Made by a program: the position numbers and the translations under genes. 22,767 nt of DNA from Chthonomonas sp. UBA2391 (GTDB lineage: Bacteria; Armatimonadota; Fimbriimonadia; Fimbriimonadales; Fimbriimonadaceae), in the NCBI GenBank assembly GCA_002343825.1, contig DDSL01000080.1, positions 1 through 22,767 on the forward strand. Reading direction: 5' to 3'. Below the pieces are notes generated by a model, which saw only the letters and a program-made list of their open reading frames with translations, was not told the origin of the DNA and made no database searches. Positions within the stretch are counted from its first letter, which is position 1; each line of letters begins with the position of its first letter. Shown here one piece after another: positions 22,006 to 22,767 of this stretch.

Positions 22006-22767
22006 ATGAAGAAGAGCACTAAGTTGGTTTCAGCAGTCTTGATGGCCCTCGCACATCCGGCGAGTTCATTCGCGCAACTTGAATTCTATCTCGGGTACGG
22101 AAATGCTGAATTCGCGGCTCTGAACGGCAAGCAAGTCGGCGACCGCCTGAGTCCGCTGACTCGGATCCCCCAGATCGGCGGGACCTTCAGCGTCACTCTT
22201 TTCGTCCGAAGCTTGAGGACAACAAATCTAGAGGTTGGAGGTGGAAGCGCATTCATCGGGTTTGACACGGCAACCACAAGCGGTACGAGTTTTTTTGCAG
22301 ACGCCAGTTCCGCCAAAAGTGGTGCCATCAGCAAAAAGCTCTTTGCGGACTCTCTTCAACTCTCCAGCAGAATCTATCAGGGCTCCAACGCCTCTACTGG
22401 GTCGCCAGAACAAGTCACTTACGAACCTCGTCAGAGTCCGAGATACAGCGGGAGCTTCGGCTCAGGCACAACCCTGCGCACCCTCGGACTTTGGGTGCCA
22501 TTTTTCTTTGGTACACAAAGGCGAGCCATCCTCTTACCGGACCAAGTACACGAAATCGCGACCTACAGCATCACCAATACCGACCTAGCGGCGAACGAAG
22601 TATTCGGTGAAGCAGAGGGAGAAAACGGTGTGTCGATCTTCCACGGCTCCGTGACACAAAGTACAGGCCCTAACTCTAGGGCGACATTCTTTGAAACGAC
22701 TCCGCGAACCATCGGCAACCCCGGCGGCAACGTGAAGTACGCCGTCCAAGCCGTGCCTGAGCCCGGA
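22006..22767 (+). CDS. PEP-CTERM sorted secreted protein, tandem copy 3 (3'-partial)
   Basis: The frame is open from the ATG at 22006 to the window end (254 codons) and stops exactly after VPEPG at residues 250-254. The hydrophobic segment and Arg cluster therefore lie beyond the window. The signal peptide (MKKSTKLVSAVLMALAHPAS, then SFAQ) is unlike copies 1 and 2, but the mature part clearly aligns: LEFYLGYGNAEFAALNGKQV, IPQIGGTFSVTLFVR, ISKKLFADS, FGSGTTLRTLGLWVPFFFG and GENGVSIFHG. Codon choice is much less biased, with many aca, agg, tta, cta and tct codons. This suggests lower expression or an older divergence. The start has no close ribosome-binding site. Confidence 0.85.
   Translation, partial: MKKSTKLVSAVLMALAHPASSFAQLEFYLGYGNAEFAALNGKQVGDRLSPLTRIPQIGGTFSVTLFVRSLRTTNLEVGGGSAFIGFDTATTSGTSFFADASSAKSGAISKKLFADSLQLSSRIYQGSNASTGSPEQVTYEPRQSPRYSGSFGSGTTLRTLGLWVPFFFGTQRRAILLPDQVHEIATYSITNTDLAANEVFGEAEGENGVSIFHGSVTQSTGPNSRATFFETTPRTIGNPGGNVKYAVQAVPEPG

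Overview
The window is about 60% GC, gene-dense chromosomal DNA from a free-living bacterium. Three consecutive secreted proteins near the right end share signal peptides, a Val-Pro-Glu-Pro-Gly motif and, in the two complete copies, a short hydrophobic segment and an Arg cluster (PEP-CTERM sorting signal). Together with the small membrane/secreted hypotheticals and the mix of an envelope with both PrcB-like and beta-barrel-like proteins, this suggests Armatimonadota (Fimbriimonas-like). That placement is an inference from protein style, not proven. No rRNA, tRNA, CRISPR array, insertion sequence or phage gene was seen.

Layout. 1-3114: a Pro/Ala-rich protein that may be cut by the window edge, a hairpin terminator, and a GspE/PilB secretion or pilus ATPase. 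3140-8197: PlsC acyltransferase, convergent with a probable outer-membrane protein; RmuC; a YbjQ-type protein overlapping a small-molecule kinase of the streptomycin 6-kinase type; then, on the minus strand, a small membrane protein followed by a secreted helical protein. 8315-11211: PhoU, convergent with a CorC/HlyC (CNNM-type) membrane protein that lies behind a secreted protein with two PrcB-like domains. 11293-15769: ComEA, a methyltransferase, PurM, PdxS, a strong terminator and a THUMP-like-domain methyltransferase. 15760-19665: a membrane coiled-coil protein (minus), a DUF4230 protein and FtsK. 19922-22767: three tandem PEP-CTERM paralogues; the third runs off the window.

Most genes are ordinary housekeeping genes in short runs, with little obvious operon logic. 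ComEA and the GspE/PilB ATPase both fit pilus-driven DNA uptake but are not adjacent. PurM and PdxS are successive metabolic genes that appear to have their own promoters.

Two signals cross the gene list. First, many start codons have a TANNNT hexamer (often TATACT) 6-9 bases upstream, where a -10 box would place transcription start on or next to the start codon. This points to widespread leaderless mRNAs. Second, the tandem PEP-CTERM genes share a GATG(A/T)CACA element upstream, and copies 1 and 2 share a near-identical ribosome-binding region that copy 3 has lost and replaced with a leaderless-type box. I found no clearly new defence or enzymatic system; the PEP-CTERM array and its control regions are the most interesting part.
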